From NCBI GenBank assembly GCA_001599755.1, contig BCHX01000011.1, positions 62,001 through 126,000 on the forward strand: DNA of 64,000 nt, given 5' to 3'. Origin of the DNA: Gliomastix tumulicola. Lineage: Eukaryota > Ascomycota > Sordariomycetes > Hypocreales > Bionectriaceae. A model generated the notes under the pieces. The model was not told where the DNA came from. It did no database searches and saw only the letters and a list, made by a program, of their open reading frames with translations. Within the stretch, counting starts at the first letter, position 1. Every line of letters starts with the position of its first letter. Shown here piece by piece: positions 23,477-35,258 of the stretch. The position numbers and the translations under genes were made by a program.

Positions 23477-25150
23477 TCACCATCCCTTTGAATGGTAGTC
23501 ATCAAAGGTATCCTTGTCCCAGTACTGATTCCAGCTGCTAGAGTTGACATCTTCACTCGGCTTGATGCAGGGCTGCTCGGGGAACCGCTTCAGGTTGGCG
23601 ACGTCATGCGAGGTGTGACGACGCTTGAGAACCGCATTGGCTGTTGCGGACTTCTGTTGCCGCTCCCACAGTAGGTGGCAGCGGAGAGACTCGGTCAGCT
23701 CAGTAGAGAGCATGTGCCGGCGAGCAGTCCGGGGTGAGAGGCCACCCTGGATGTTCACAGGGGAAGGCGCGGCGATGGGCTGCGCGCTTGACCGAGGGAT
23801 CTCCTTGATGGGCTTGAGGGGCTGTCGTGCAGCTTTCATCATAAGAGGCGCATCGTCAGAGTCGTTGGGAGAGCCACCTAATAAGGGGCACTAGCGGATG
23901 TTGCGAGTCTGGGGAAGGGCCGAGGTCGACCGCGAGGCGTGACCTCCCAGGGTTCGTACCTGGGCAAGCATGAGAGTAATGAGCGACTGGCGCGAGGGAA
24001 GGTTGACATTGGAGTTGACTCGCTGGAAGTACTTGTCATCCACGCTCGACTTGCCGCTGTCCTCAATAGAATCCTCCCAATCCGATGACTCGTCGTCATC
24101 ATCAATGGCGCTGTCGTCGACGTAGTCGTCTGAATCAGATTCAATGGCATTGTCAGGCTCGTCAGGGTGGTGCACGATGGCGCTGAACGAAACCTGCTTT
24201 TGCTGCTTCGTTAGGCCAGTAGCTGGGGCAGAGAGCAGCGACTTCTTGTTGGAGCCCTCTCTGCTGTTCCTGATAGGGACGACGGAGGAGAGGGCGACGC
24301 TGGAGTTGGAGGCCTGTGCTGTCGAGAAGCCACGAACCACGGTGGTGGTCTTGGCTGGCAGCTCAGGAGAGGGCTGTGACTCTTCAGAGTGGGAATCGGA
24401 ATCTCTGGAAGGAGACTGGGACTCGGTGCTGGTTGAGCCGGAGCGGTGGAAAGAAGAAGGTTTTGGAATGGGAATCACAGGCCGGATTTTTGAGTGCATC
24501 ATGGTAGGGGCGGTAGCGTGAGGAGCTGAGAGGGAAGCCTTTTTCTGAGCATTAGGTAGCATCCTGATCTCGATGTCGGGGCTGGTCTGACGCCTGCTAT
24601 TGGAGAGCCGGGCCGCCTCGGAGGTGTCGGGGACGTACTGCGGCGATGTGGTAGTGGTAGAAGCAGTAAGACCAGAGACTGCGTTGGCGTTCCCAACGTG
24701 CCCATCTCTAACCCTCCGGCTGTTCGGTTGACGGACCTTTGAGGCGCATCTGCCGAGACGAGCGCGGGCCCGCATGCTGTAGACGTTGGCGGAAATGATG
24801 GAGTCGGCCGAAGGAACGATGTAGGCATGCACAATTGAGATGGGGGGTCGAGTTTGCTTGACAGTACCAAGACCGGTAACAAGGCAAAGGATTTGTCGTG
24901 TCTCGAGCGCACTGGGAGTCGGTGCAGAGAGTTCTAAGAAGCTCGTCGCCCTGATGTTGAGGGAGCGGCGGCGAAAGGCGTAGTGCAGTTCGTTAAAGAC
25001 GGTCTGGAAAGATGCTGGGCTGGTCTGAGGAAGCTGTAGTTCGATCGTCGAGGAAAGGAGAGAAGGACGGGTATGAATATCCGAGTTGGGTGGTGTGTGA
25101 TGGATCTTAGAAGGAAGAGAGCAGTCTAGAAAAGGGGAGGGAGTTGTCAA
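23477..25150 (-). pseudogene. DUF3295-like protein, copy D1, with nonsense codon
   Basis: The frame is open from 25150 to 23477 apart from a TAG at 23893-23891. At this place D2 reads RQSPSSGGS; D1 has changed CAG to TAG and also TCA TCA to TTA TTA, three CpA-to-TpA changes within about 12 bp. Conserved blocks are VVRGFSTAQASN, ESDSDDYVDDSAIDDDDES, SLITLMLAQ, and after the stop STELTESLRCHLLWERQQ. The protein would be acidic and Ser-rich, resembling ascomycete DUF3295 proteins with links to GATA-like regulators; its role is unknown. Truncation at the TAG would remove the conserved C-terminal 130 residues. Confidence 0.7.
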
Positions 25151-27348
25151 TATGAGCTACGGAGGTGCCGCGATGGATGGCTGGACCCAATGTCGTCCTT
25201 CCTTTTAGACAGAGCTGATATCTAAGATAAAAGGGTCGTCATATAGCTTTCCTGCTGATTAGGCCCAACCACGCTTGCCTTCTTGTGGGAGCGATCCCCG
25301 ACCCGAGCTGTGGGCGTCGCCCTTGGTGGGAAAACTCGCCTAACCCCTTTCAAGAAATTCTCAAGGGCTAGCATCCTGTTCTCTCATCCGGAGGTGTAGC
25401 TCATTGACCGTCCAGCCGCCTGGCGTCCGTTCCCCGGCCATCACACCGTTCCTTCGTTTAGGCTTACATATTCTAGTTTCTAATGGGGCGGTGATGGTGT
25501 TTTTTATTGGTAGCTACAGCAAAGGCTAGAGCATCACCCCCACGCCGGAGGAAACTGAATCATGCTGGAGTCGAGAGCCCGCCACTCGTGCCATCAATTC
25601 CAACCCCCCTTGTTTGCATAATCGTGCATGACCCTGCTGCCAAGCATCAGGTCAGCTACTCTTGTTCGAGACTGTGGCCTGTCGGCAGACTAGGAGACGT
25701 AGGTTGAATAGAAACTCTTGATAGGCCACCTCTGCGGCGTCATCGCATCACACGGGAGCCATCATGCTCGGGTAGATGTGGGATGACGGCAAAGGTGCTC
25801 TGGGTTCATCTGGGCCGTGCGCCTGGTAGACTGTGCCCAGATGATGGCGCAAACCTCCTGCCAAGCTCAAGACCCTGTGCCGGCGCAAAGAGCCCGGCAT
25901 GGAGGCCAGCGGACACAGAGGTCGGGGAAGCAAGGAGGATGACCCCGATCGGGCTTGTGATGAGTCCCGCGCTCACGACTAGGCGCAGGCGCAAAATTCT
26001 CCCGTGTAAGGACCATCTGGAAAAAGCATCCACTTACCTTCCGACAAGAGGATCGGCTGGCGGGGTGCCGAGGGTCCATAAAGGTTGCTCTGTTGTTATC
26101 TACCTGAGTACCTGGTCTCTGGGCAATCTTGTGGATGGCGGTGTGTTAGGTAGTATCTCCGGAGAGTCTGCCCCCTACTGGCCGCCTAGCCGTGTACGGG
26201 GCAGGTGCTGTCTTGCCCTTTTGATGCGTAAGGACCTGGGGCTAGCAGCCACTTACCATCGACCAGTAAGCGCCCGACTCAGGAAACAAAGACCTCAAGC
26301 GACTCCATCGTCCTATAGTGACGGACCAATCACCGCGTGGTGTGAGAGTGACGGACGTCAAGGTTGATTGGATCGGGACACTCCCGGCGCCCCATAGATC
26401 CACATACCTCATCGCGCCTGGGGCCCATGAGGCTAATCACGTTCGTATTGGATCGTTACCCGCTCCGGACGGGCATGGCGCGGATCAACCTACGATGGAA
26501 CACTTTCGATATCTATACACCAAATGGGATACACAGCGTGACGGCATGTGGCAAGTGGCACAAGCAAATATACGCAACCCTCTCCTTCTTCCTGGAAGCG
26601 GTGGATGTCCCGGTATGGCCCCTAACCTACAGGCGGTACGAGCGGCGATCCAGTTCGCCTGAGAGACGAAGAGATTAGACACCATCCATGCAGGATGACC
26701 CACTAGCCAGCAGTCCACAGCGACCAAATCAAACGAAAATCTTACCAAGAGTCTCCAGCTGGCAGACCATACTTCAGCTGCTGTAGTATGCTGCACACTG
26801 GGAGAAACCGGCCTTTAGGGTGGCCTGCCGCAGAGTTAGCGAATGAAGAATGTGGGCTTCTGAGAGATCCGGATAAGACTGTGTACATAGCTAAACACCT
26901 GACCCTATGAGGGAAATCCTCCCAGGCGTACTATATGTCATTCATTCGGCCGCGGCACGCGTGGTAGTGAAAACCAATCATGTCTCGTACCGCGAATGGG
27001 TTGCAGAGCCCTGCTTTGAATCGTCGAAGTCATATGGGAAGGCCCTAAAGCCGAACTTATCACGCTTGCAAAGGCCGAGGGACTCATGCTGCTAGGCGAT
27101 ATGAAGATGACTGAGCTACATTCAGACAATTTACAAGAGCTAAGAACACATTGAAAGAGAAAGGTTTGCGCGGTAGGCGGCGTCGAGATGGAGGAGAGTC
27201 GCCCCATCATTCTATCAAGACAAAGGAAACGTAGAGCATGGAGGTGTTTCTCCTTAGACACACTCGCGCGGCTCCATACGGCCGCTCGAAGTTACCGTTG
27301 AACTACCAAGTCCGAGTCAGCAACGTCATACCACAGCCATCAGAGGTC
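25151..27348. other. Spacer of D1, no gene seen
   Basis: It aligns in patches with 11800-13420 (D0) and 55340-56880 (D2). One copy of a direct repeat (26750-26940) lies inside. No conserved reading frame was found among the three copies. Confidence 0.5.
26750..26940 (+). repeat. Direct repeat flanking the D1 membrane gene, left copy
   Basis: Matches 28728-28945 in the same orientation: AGCTGGCAGACCA, CTTCAGCTGCTG, GAATGTGGGCTTCTG and GTACATAGCTAAAC (one or two mismatches each). The two copies bracket the membrane protein gene and its 21-bp tandem array. D2 lacks both. Confidence 0.65.
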
Positions 27349-28383
27349 TCACCTAGTTGCAGAAAGCGATCGCGATCCGGGGACCAAGTTGGCGGTGCTC
27401 GCTGCGGTCAATGAGCCTTGACGATGGGTACCAAGCAGCACGCCGGTGTTCCTCCTAAGTTCTCTCACAGCACTGGCAACGAATGCGCCCAACTTTGACC
27501 ATGGCTTTGCGAAAATCAAAGCCAAGCCGCAGCAGCCCGATGCGTAGCACGCAAGGTTCCATGTCGGACTCGGATTTGCTAGCCCAGCAACCAGAAAGGC
27601 GAGGGTCGTGATTGTCGAGAACCAGGCCCGCGCAGTCAAAGCAAAGACGTCCCGCGAATTGTTCCCCGCCTTCGACGTCACCCTACACATCACTAATCCA
27701 ATCACACTGAACATGAAGTGGCCCGGAAAGAGAGATGCTGGCAGCAAAAACGAGCACCGCGACGTGGGTTCTGCCACCACCCAATAAGAGCCGGCGCTGA
27801 GGAGCCCGAGCTGGCACAGCACCGTCCCGCCGAAAATGGCATATCCCCAGAGCCTGTTCTCCAAACTAAAACACACCGCTTCGACGTTAGGGAGAAGATT
27901 TCGGTCCTGCAAGAGTTTAGCTTCGGGTCAGTCAGGCGCATCTCGATTACATACCAGAGACAAGATCGAGGTGATCATTGTGGTCAGTCCCAGGCAAAGG
28001 AGGAACGCCGTCCGGTGCTCCAGGACATCGTACATTATGCCAATGTACAAAAGTAGGATGAGGCCCACCACTAAAAGAAGAATAGACACGCACTCAAAAA
28101 TCCAGTGCCAGGAGGTGGCCTTCTTTTTGCAACGTATCATGTTGTTGTGCCACCGGCTGTATGGGAAGTCCTCGTGACAGGGGCATTCTTGTGACAGTTC
28201 GCAAAATAGTCTGAACCCATGAACCACGACATAAGTAGTGAGCAGAACGAAAAACTCGCCATTAGTTTTGAAAAGCATCTTGGACGGCGGCGTATGGGCG
28301 AACCACGAGGCAACCATATGTACCCCGGACAGGCCTGGCCCTGGTCTTATAGTCAACGCATCGCACGGCGAGATCTCATGCAT
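27349..28383 (-). CDS. Seven-helix membrane protein, copy D1
   Basis: Two exons (28383-27955 and 27906-27349) give 328 residues; the 48-bp intron has a GTATGT donor and TTGCAG acceptor, and its position and length are identical in D2. ATG 28383 is the first in frame; a start at the later ATG of MVASWFAHTPPSK is also possible. Seven hydrophobic segments are visible, among them FFVLLTTYVVVHGF, ILLLVVGLILLLYIGIM, AFLLCLGLTTMITSILSLV, ASLFPGHFMFSVIGLVM and WFSTITTLAFLVAGLA. A basic tail follows. The last codons (SATR then TGA) coincide with a GTGAGA donor-like site followed by a GCTGAC branch point in both D1 and D2, so a further 3' exon may exist. The family is not recognised. The lack of a signal peptide suggests the first helix acts as signal anchor. 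Confidence 0.65.
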
Positions 28384-28560
28384 GAACCCTTCGCAGTATT
28401 TACATTGATGGCGGTTCCTCAGAATTCGACTAGCCTGCGATGGTTTTATTACGGGTCCACCGAATCCGAAGCAGTTCAAACAGGATGGTCCCGGACTCCA
28501 AGACGCTACGAGAGCGACGACGGAGCTGGTCTGAATTACACTACGAGGCAGTGCGAAATA

Positions 28561-28676
28561 CGCTACGACCTAAAATACGCTACGACCTAATCTGAATACG
28601 CTACGGCCTAGTCTGAATACGCTACGGCCTAGTCTGAATACGCTACGGCCTAGTCTGAATACGCTATGGCCTACTA
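28561..28676. repeat. 21-bp tandem repeat
   Basis: About five units of CGCTACGGCCTAGTCTGAAT plus A, with the first units carrying CGACCTAA. Two further degenerate units lie at 28948-28985. Confidence 0.85.
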
Positions 28677-28727
28677 ACCAACAGCACACAACATCATACA
28701 CGACTACTACTAACCGACTATAGCCTC

Positions 28728-28945
28728 GAGCTGGCAGACCAGGCTTCAGCTGCTGCGGATAGGATGCTGAACACTTGGAGAAATTGGCCTTCAAGGCGGC
28801 CTGTCATAGAGTCAAGTGAGGCGACAATCAGCGGACGACGAATGTGGGGCTTCTGGGAGATGCGGATCGAGTGTTGAAGTGTACGTAGCTAAACGCACTT
28901 GGCCCTTTGAGGTGAACCCTCCCCGGGCGTAATAAACTTCATCGC
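28728..28945 (+). repeat. Direct repeat flanking the D1 membrane gene, right copy
   Basis: Partner of 26750-26940, with small insertions. See that entry for shared landmarks. Confidence 0.65.
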
Positions 28946-29170
28946 TATGGCCTAGTTTGAGATACGCTACGACCTAGTCTGAAAGAGTACACACCAACGG
29001 TTCGCTCCTGCGGTCTCGTGCACGCAGCGATATCTTGCATTGTGTTATTTCAGAAAATATTAGATCACCGACACTGTTGCATGTTTGCCGAGAACGGAAT
29101 ATCCAATAGAGCTGAGTGTGTGATATAATACATTAAATTCTCCAAGGTGGTGCGGTCACCAGACTAGGGA

Positions 29171-31121
29171 TCATCGTTTCGCTCTTCGTTTCGCTCGTCT
29201 CTTCTTTGATGCCGAAGAACGAGATGCGGGTGTCTTCCGCTTCTTTGATGTCGAAGATTCGGACGCGAGTAGTGAAAGAGGAAGTCTTCGGTCCAGTGCG
29301 GCTTGCAGAGCCTTAAACTCTTCAGCCGTCAACTCGGACTCGGCCCTATTCAGCTTGATGTCAGGCTGCGCTGGCTTGTCCTTGCTTTCCCTCCACCTGT
29401 ACAGCTCTATATCCGCGTCGCTTGCTACTTTGATGAGAACATAAATATCCTTGTCTTCCACATCAGAAATCTCGGACCATCCGAGGTAGATATTCTGCAG
29501 TGTAGTCTTGTATTCGCCTTCGTACAAGCATATGTAGGCCGTCTCAGTAACGCCACGAACAAGGTACTTGCGACTGGTGGGGAGAGTCGTATTTCGCTTG
29601 ATAATGGGTTCCATGATATTTTGCTTTTTCGTTGCCGGATTTTGGGTCTGAATTCCAATGCTGCGGCTCAGCACGTCAGTAACCACCGGACGGTGGGCTT
29701 GTGTCATCATAGCCGCTCCCCGGGCGACAACGTCCGCCGGCGAGTCCACGGGAACAGTTCGGGCACTCGGTAAAGCCTTCCTGACGACTTCTTGAAAGAG
29801 GTCATGGAGAGATGCTCCGCCCGTGAGTGCGACACCATGTACCGGCGTATTCCCGACAGCTTGTTTGATCAGGTTCTTGACTTCTCTCCAGTGCGGTAGC
29901 AATTTCTGTTCGAACTCTGTTTTCGGAATCGTGTACTCAGCGTCCCGCACGCATATCCTAAGCGGATCCTCGGATCTTATTTTGGCTGCCTCGCAAGCCG
30001 TCATTATCTCTCTTTCCGACATCCCTAGAGGCTTGGCTGTTGCTCCGTGGATGCTTTCGAAGAGCTTGTACAGGACACGGGTGATGAGGTGCCCTCCGAA
30101 GGTGTTATCTCCTGAGGTGGCTTGGACAGCGTACGTCCGTGACTTCTCTAGAGTCGTGTGGACTTCGATCACTGAATTGTCGAATGTGCCTCCGCCAAGA
30201 TCGGTGATGAGGTACCGGCCATCGGGTTCATTCTCGAGAATTGCAACAGCTGCTGCTGTCGGCTCGTTGAGAGTGTCATCGAACACTAAGCCAGCAATTC
30301 TCGCGGCTTCTTTAGTAGCCAGGCGTTGGGCGCCCGTGAAATAGGCCGGGACGGTGAGGACGCATTCTGTGGGCGTTTTTCCAGTCTTCTGCTCAACGAC
30401 TCTCTGGATCCATCGGATTTGCAGGGCGGCGATCTCGACAGGTCGTACCCTTTCATCGCCCATTTGGTAGAAAGGCTCGCCGTCGTCGTCGAGCGTGCAC
30501 CGTAGACCCAGGAGACCGATGTCCGACTCCAAGTGTCCATCATTATGATTCCGTCCCATGAGGTATTTGGCGTTATTCACGTGGAAAGAGCCAGGAGGTG
30601 GATAATTCTTGTCCTCGTCATACTTTCCGACTACCCAATGCCCGCTTTTCAGTTTGGTGACCGTCGAGGGGAAGAAGGTGCGGTCGTAGTCGAACTTGAC
30701 GACTTCTACCTTACCCCTTTCATTGAGGTAGGCCGTCGCGCTGTTGGTTGTGCCAAAATCTATACCGATCTACGCTGGTCAGTAACCGGGCAACCGAGAG
30801 GTGGAGGAGGGTCTTCGAGGGGAGTCTTACAGCGAAAGCTGGCTTGGTAGGGATCCCAGGGTTCACTCCTTCTCCATCAGGCGCAATGCCCTCGTGTGAC
30901 ACAGCCCCAGGGTCAATCGCGCCCGTGGAAGCAGCCTCAGGGTCAGCAACAGCGTCGGCATCGGCTGCAGCGTCGGCAACGGTGGCAGCGTCGGCGCTGG
31001 CTACCTCAGTATCAGGCGCAGCGTTGGCATCAGTGGCATCCTGCACAGAGGACCCAGTATCGCATCCGGCATCAGCTGAACCTTCGGTGGCATTGTCGGT
31101 TGGGGGGTCGTCAGTGCCCAT
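29171..31121 (-). CDS. Hsp70-like ATPase with acidic N-terminal extension and basic tail
   Basis: Two exons (31121-30831, 30769-29171) separated by a 61-bp intron (GTAAGA ... GCGTAG) give 629 residues. Exon 1 encodes about 95 residues rich in Ala, Asp and Val. Exon 2 begins at the Hsp70 signature IGIDFGTTNSATAYL. Further actin-like ATPase motifs are TECVLTVPAYF, NEPTAAAVAI, YLITDLGGGTFDNSVIEVH and VHGVALTGGASLHDLFQEV, so the nucleotide-binding domain is complete. The substrate-binding part is shortened (KRNTTLPTSRKYLVRGV onward), the helical lid is missing, and the C-terminus is Lys/Arg-rich (SKKRKTPASRSSASKKRR), resembling a nuclear localisation signal. This is not a housekeeping Hsp70. It is divergent from L1, with 428 bp between the start codons. 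A chaperone-like or signalling ATPase in the nucleus is an inference. Confidence 0.85.
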
Positions 31122-31549
31122 GTTGAGAATATCGGGTCGGCGGTCACGGCGGCTGAAGATAGCGAGGAGAAATCCTACCGAGTCGCGATGGGAGGCTGGC
31201 CTTTTCTATGCTTCGTGCAGGTGAGCTGGACCAGTACGTACTGCGCAAGCGCCAGCGTGGAGCGTCACAGCAAAGGTGGGGCGCACCACCGCCAATTCTA
31301 GTCTAGCATGATCACAGGGATAATGTAATAGACAGTACGAGAACCTGTACGCGCCACGCCACGGTACTTTGTCAAATTACCTCGGAGCTGCCTACAATAC
31401 TTCCAACATATCGGGCTTAGGTGCCTCGTCTCCACCTGATTCTCGTGGATCCTACGTAACGACCAGTAAGGGGTTGCCGAATGCATTCTACGCAAACACG
31501 CGGGGCCCAGCCACGCATTTCTTATCCTGCAAACGTACTTTCTTGAACA
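31122..31549. promoter_or_regulatory. Divergent promoter region between Hsp70-like gene and L1
   Basis: The two genes start back to back with 428 bp between ATGs, so this stretch must contain both promoters. No strong TATA box is evident. I infer possible co-regulation from position only. Confidence 0.4.
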
Positions 31550-34500
31550 ATGGAGGAATTGACAGAACTGTTGGCATCTTACAGCCTCGAGGGCGCACAT
31601 CCCTCTTACCTATTCAGTTTACAGGGTGACCTGAGCCCGCGAGAAGGATGCACGGGGCCGTCCTTATCGGATTGGGAATCGCTGTCGCCAGCCGAGCGCC
31701 TCTCCGTGCTTGAACGACGTTGGTTGCACATTATCAGCGCCATGGGGTCGGCGCCGCGGCCGAGCAGGGACACTGAGCTATTGACGCTTGCCAACAACGC
31801 CTGGTCCTGTTTCAAAGAGAACAAAGGGAACCCTGCCTTGGTCGAGACGCTATGGAAGGCACTGCTAGCAATACCTCCAGACACATGGCCGAAATCCAGC
31901 TGGAGATGTTGTTCCACACCGGGCGATGCCGCAACGCGCGGTCGCCCCGAGCCGACCAAGACAACGACGCGTCGCGACCGCACACCAACGCCTTCCCCTA
32001 GCATTGATGAGGAGGAGGGCGGCACGGACGACGTCGGACAACCATGCGATGACCCCCACTCCAACACCCCGACAACGCGCGGCGTCCGCACCCCTATCCC
32101 AGCGCCTGACGAAGACTCTAGCCTTACGTCTGCGTCTCGAAGCCCATCCGAGCCCATCAATATCCCAAGGACGCGTCTCGATCCGCCCTCGCCAGCTTCC
32201 AGCACAAACCGAGATAGGGGGGAAGAGGTGTCCGTTACGCACGCCGGTAGCGATACGGAGATGCAAGAGCCGGCCGCTCCTGGCCCTTCGATTTTCTGCC
32301 CTCACTGTCACGAAAAAGGGTTCATTTCATATCGGAAACTCGGCGGACATGGACCATCATGTCCCACTATCCCCTCCTCAGCGCGAGCAAAGGCAAATTT
32401 CATCAGAGCAAAACGCTGTATCTTCTGCGACAAGCAATTAGAGTACAGCTCGCTCTCGCACCATGAGAGAATAGCCCACTTCACCTTCCCTTGCGGCGCA
32501 ATAGCCACAAGAAGAGCGCACAGCAAGTGTTCCAAATGCAAATTACTGCAGCAAAAAGGCCACAGCAAAACTGTGCTTGATCCTATCGATTATCTCATGT
32601 CAGAGCGGCAAGACGACGAGCCTCCAGAGGCTGGGGGAGCAGATGCTCCTAGGCTACGTGCCGTAGTTGACAGGCTTGCGCGAAGTATATGCCCGGAGGA
32701 GCGGGACCTGCTGCTCAGTTGCCCCAAGGAGATGTTAGCTACGATATTTCATGATGCCCTCGCAAGGACAGAAGCCATCACAGAATCTTCGCAGCACGCC
32801 GACGGCGGCATTGGTACATGAGACTTTCCATAACTAAAGAGCTCCGCTGACTGTACGGCAGGCAAGCTACTCCCAGATAGCCACGTTCAAGTCCGTCCTA
32901 TCGATACCAACACAGCAAGCAGGGGAACTGAGCTTGGACACGATGCAACATGGAGACCCAACAACGAGCAACCAAGCGTGCGCCAATCTATCGAAGGACA
33001 TAGGACCGCCACGATCAGCGACTTGCCCAGTTTAGCCAGCTCGGCTCGGTCCGCTTCTGAGAGACCAACAACAAATCATGGGCTCCCGGCGACCCCCCCC
33101 CCCTTCTTCCCTCCCAGCCCAACTCTGAGAAAGCGCAGGAGGGACGAGCAAAGTCCGCCGCGAGGCAGCACTTCCAGTGACAGGATGCGACGCCGAGGCC
33201 TCGCGGACAATGATGCGCTTGCCTCGATAGTCTGCTCCGTCTCATCGCACGCCAGGGATCCTCTCCCCTCACAGAACGATGATGTCCCGGACATCATAGA
33301 CCAGACTGCGACGGCATCGCTGCAGGTCATCACCGCCACGACTACCCAGCACGTCCAGTGTGCACGGCCTGAATTGGGAGTAGTTCCCGATGCAAGTACG
33401 ACTAGAGTCTCCCTTCACGCCGAAATGCGTCATGGCGGTGCCATGGAGCCTGAAGCGGTAGCTGCCACACCGTGCAAGACCCTACCCGACTTTCTTCCTG
33501 AAGAGCGCATCATCGCGCCAAGCGCTGACAAGCAGTTTGAGAATCCATCGATCTCTACCGATAACAGGCAACCAGATCAGCTTGTGGAAGGAAGCAATGA
33601 CATCACCTCAAGACCTTTCTTTGTACATGAAGACCAGAATTTCCACCATGTGCAGGATGAGGACGCCTGTCCTAGACCACACTACACCACAAACCACTTT
33701 GACTATCCTTCACCGAGCGGTATTAGCCAGCCGGACACCTCCAGTGCAGAATTGCCGGGCATCGAAGTCGCGGCGACTGGTGAGAGAGCGCCAACACCTT
33801 ACACAAGCCTTTCGCAAAGCGCGGCGGCTCCGCCCCTTACTAAAGCTATCCACTCGCCACCAATTGTCGCCGCCACAAGTGGACAGCCACTCCCTCCTCA
33901 GGGTGGTGGGCAGCCCACTTCACTTCCAATGTCGATAAATGCCGATTCTACCTCTCACCACGCTGCAACGGCTGATTACTTATCGGGTGGAGACCGCCGC
34001 CCAAACAAGCGACAGCGGACCGGGCACAGTACTTCTCCCCCAGGACACAACAGCACTGGATTCGCTCATTTCCCAGTCACAAGGGCGGCTGGTCTAGAAC
34101 ACAGCCTACGTTCGCAACCCGCGGTGACTCAGGTCTCGTACTCAAATGTGAGTACCGCCTCACACCCGCGCCACGGCTTTCCCACATGCGGATCAGTTTC
34201 CTACGAGAGCTCTGCCCCCAGTACTACCCTCGCCTCCGGATACAGTCTGCCAGCTCTCACAGCACCAGACCACAGCCATCAACAAGGCTTATCAGGGAAA
34301 GGCATGACCACAAATGAGTATAGTATAGCTACCACTCATCATCGGCCCCCTGTTACCTTGATCTCTTCTCCTAGCTTGTATCGGAATGTTTGGCAGGAGG
34401 TTGCTCTCAAACACGGATCTTCCGGGAATCGTTTTTTGAGCGGAGGCCCGAGCCAGCACTCACCCGAGCTGGGAGCCCGCGCCCACTGGGAGCCAGCGTC

Positions 34501-34972
34501 CACTGGGACATCCGATCATCCTCAAGTCAAAGTGCAGCCACGCTTCGCTGAGTTCAGCTTACCGGCCGCGATTAGTGCTGTACTGGGGCCGAGACTCTTT
34601 GATCGCTTTGAAAGGAGCCATTTGCGGATACGCGAGAAACAAGATCACTCACCGGTGACGACCGCCGTCTGCACCTGGAAGTATGGAAATTTCTGGGTGA
34701 TCAATATTACACTAGGCCCACCAGAAAGTCCTCATACTGGAATGACGGATGTGGACTTACTAAGACATGTGGTCGCAAAAGCGACGCGGGCCGGTCCTGA
34801 GGCGAGACAGGGGATAAACATCGAGAGATTCTGCCCATCGGGCGAAAGGAAGGACTACCAGCTTCAATGTACTATAGACATGGAAAAGGGGATGGCTATG
34901 GTTGCGTCGCTTCACGACCTAACTCCCATCCAGGGGCGGCTCCTCAACCTCCTTGATCCAAACGTTTATTAG
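31550..34972 (+). CDS. L1: large zinc-finger protein with C-terminal domain shared with L2
   Basis: Two exons (31550-32813, 32862-34972) give 1124 residues; the 48-bp intron has donor GTACAT, branch GCTGAC and acceptor CGGCAG, and the phases agree. The N-terminal 100 residues are helical and Trp-containing. Residues about 120-240 are a Ser/Thr/Pro-rich low-complexity linker. Two zinc-finger-like motifs follow (FCPHCHEKGF with a later H/C pair; RCIFCDKQLEYSSLSHHERI with a further His). Most of exon 2 is disordered and Ser/Pro/His-rich, with KKRRR-like patches. The last 140 residues form a compact domain (AVLGPRLFDRFERSHLRIRE, then FWVINITLGPP, ending LLNLLDPNVY) similar to the end of L2 (58292-59885). 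Its last 54 bp overlap the 3' end of S1 on the other strand. No known function. The architecture suggests a nuclear nucleic-acid-binding protein (inference). Confidence 0.75.
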
Positions 34973-35258
34973 GAGGGCGCACATACCAGCCGAGATCGTA
35001 AAGTCGCCCTCTTCAGGAACCGAGACCAAAGTCTTTCTCCCGAATATGATTACTTCGACCATAACCCCACTCTGCATTGGGTTGCGCAGGCACTTTTTAT
35101 GATGGTATTTCCTTTCTCCTCTTTCGATGGCAGGAATGTCGCCATCCTTAACAAATTGGAAGCGCTCGTTGCGTAATTCCTCCTCTTCTTGCTCAATTGT
35201 CTGGCGGACGTTAGCGAATGCCCTGAGTCGTAGCAGAATAAGCACACACCTGAGACAT
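34919..35258 (-). CDS. S1: small protein, 3' end overlapping L1
   Basis: A 9-nt first exon (35258-35250, ATG TCT CAG) is spliced over a 49-bp intron (35201-35249, donor GTGTGT, branch GCTAAC, acceptor GCCAG) to exon 2 (35200-34919). This gives 96 residues: MSQTIEQEEEELRNERF at the start, then a basic stretch (RKYHHKKCLRN) and a beta-rich end (VMVEVIIFGRKTLVSV). The same layout occurs in S2 (59863-60172), with matching pattern in the second half (S1 PMQSGVMVEVIIFGRKTLV, S2 PLSDGETEVDMVEGQTIVV). The upstream region also resembles that of S2 (GAGGGGTTTT, then TGCCCAA). It overlaps the last 54 bp of L1. I do not recognise the fold. The unspliced longer frame to 35497 is the less likely alternative. 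Confidence 0.6.

Larger units (their letters stand above)
18390..28380 (-). repeat. Segmental duplication block D1
   Basis: This aligns in the same orientation and order with D2 (49650-57950). The left flank (18400-18540 with 49665-49800: CTTCTCCACTCG, GGAGAAGGGTACATAG, GCGCTCTTGGGTACAT), the Est1-like gene, the sequence at 21945-23480 (matching 52100-53520), the DUF3295-like gene, the spacer and the membrane gene all correspond. D1 has about 1.1 kb (20840-21940) that D2 lacks, and a repeat pair around its membrane gene that D2 lacks. Confidence 0.8.
28480..29170. other. Intergenic with repeats, no gene seen
   Basis: This contains the 21-bp tandem array (28561-28676), the right copy of the direct repeat (28728-28945), and one more isolated unit of the 21-bp motif at about 28948-28985. 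It is the upstream side of the membrane gene and the downstream side of the Hsp70-like gene. Confidence 0.55.

Noticed and set aside
28561..28676. CRISPR-like array
   Set aside because: The 21-bp units are contiguous with no spacers, and the genome is fungal; the same holds for the 16-bp and 17-bp arrays.
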